Notes under the pieces: model-generated
Seen by the model: the letters and a program-made list of their open reading frames with translations, nothing else
Database searches by the model: none
Told to the model about the DNA's origin: nothing
Translations under genes and position numbers: made by a program
Shown here: positions 41,723 to 42,229 of the stretch, piece by piece
Position numbering within the stretch: position 1 is the stretch's first letter
Layout: every line of letters begins with the position of its first letter
DNA from: Candidatus Omnitrophota bacterium
Lineage (GTDB): Bacteria > Omnitrophota > Gorgyraeia > JAHIPI01
Length of the DNA stretch: 42,229 nt
Assembly (NCBI GenBank): GCA_016783745.1
Contig: JADHVZ010000015.1
Span: forward strand, 1 to 42,229
Reading direction: 5' to 3'

Positions 41723-42229
41723 TATTTCTTCTTCCTTAGATGCGTAGGCAGGATGCGGAGGGATTCTCTATACTTGGCGACTGTCCTGCGCTGTATTACT
41801 ATCCCCTCACCGGCAAGTGTTTCCTGAACGGCTTTATCGCTTAATGGCTTAGCTTTATTTTCAGCGCCCACAATTGCCCCTATCTTTTTCTTTATAGTGA
41901 TCTTAGAGGTGACCTCGCCGTTTTCCTTCTTTATCCCATGACTCAATAGACTCTTCAAGGGCACTACCTTATCGTTTACTTCAATATATTTATTAGATAC
42001 AGTGCGGGTAATAGTGGAGGGGTGCATGTTGAGCGCGGTTGAGATATCCTTAATAGTGAGGCTTTTTATCTCTTCGACACCATTAGCCATCTCATTCTTA
42101 TGAAAACCCAGGATGAAATCCGCCACCTTGCACATGGTTTCCTCGCGCCGCTTGAGGTTATCTATCAGGTGCCTTGCCGAATCCATATTCTCTTTCATGA
42201 ATTTGCGCGTTTCAGGGTCTTTTACGATA
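41722..42229 (-). CDS. rpoN: RNA polymerase sigma-54 factor, C-terminal part (5' end outside window)
   Basis: 'MKENMDSARHLIDNLKRREETMCKVADFIL', 'MHPSTITRTVSNKYIE', RpoN box 'QRRTVAKYRE'; open frame runs to the window end. Confidence 0.95.
   Translation of the reverse strand, partial: IVKDPETRKFMKENMDSARHLIDNLKRREETMCKVADFILGFHKNEMANGVEEIKSLTIKDISTALNMHPSTITRTVSNKYIEVNDKVVPLKSLLSHGIKKENGEVTSKITIKKKIGAIVGAENKAKPLSDKAVQETLAGEGIVIQRRTVAKYRESLRILPTHLRKKK

Noticed and set aside
1-42229. tRNA or rRNA genes
   Set aside because: None recognised by eye; a tRNAscan-SE/barrnap run would be decisive.

Overview
The window looks like part of a chromosome from a Gram-negative-type anaerobe, possibly Omnitrophota-like (inference only). 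It has two kinds of content. (1) Ordered metabolic and secretion operons: a 2762-aa exported carbohydrate-active protein (5821-14109) followed after 1 bp by an MdoH-like GT2 glycosyltransferase. Next is a formate/redox operon (88-aa Cys-rich ORF, rex, focA, a lone lipoyl-domain protein, a DUF2490-type protein, a Cys-type formate dehydrogenase and two diaphorase-like subunits), then a Mo/W cofactor and tungstate-transport operon (mobA, modE-like, fdhD, tupABC, moeA, moaA, moaC, MOSC, mogA, MerR-like). An S8 protease with FG-GAP repeats is at 32275-36696. (2) Accessory zones (0-5.6 kb, 15.68-15.82 kb, 30.9-32.2 kb, 36.7-42.2 kb) dense in toxin-antitoxin modules, several with a broken toxin, plus a RAYT-type transposase, its 5'-truncated relic, and at least three families of REP-like palindromes. 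The strongest structural signal is a repeated arrangement at the right end. The 3' end of sigma-54 (rpoN, minus strand, 41722-window end) also occurs as two relic tails (31949-32160 and 40227-40350). All three copies end at the rpoN stop codon, and each abuts the 3' end of a convergent TA module (BrnTA-like, AbiE, MNT-HEPN). A second candidate is a pair of ORFs missed by the track: a 59-aa HTH protein and a 47-aa hydrophobic peptide, each preceded by an ATATGTC-NN-GACATAT operator-like palindrome. All calls come from reading the sequence and supplied translations; no database search was run.
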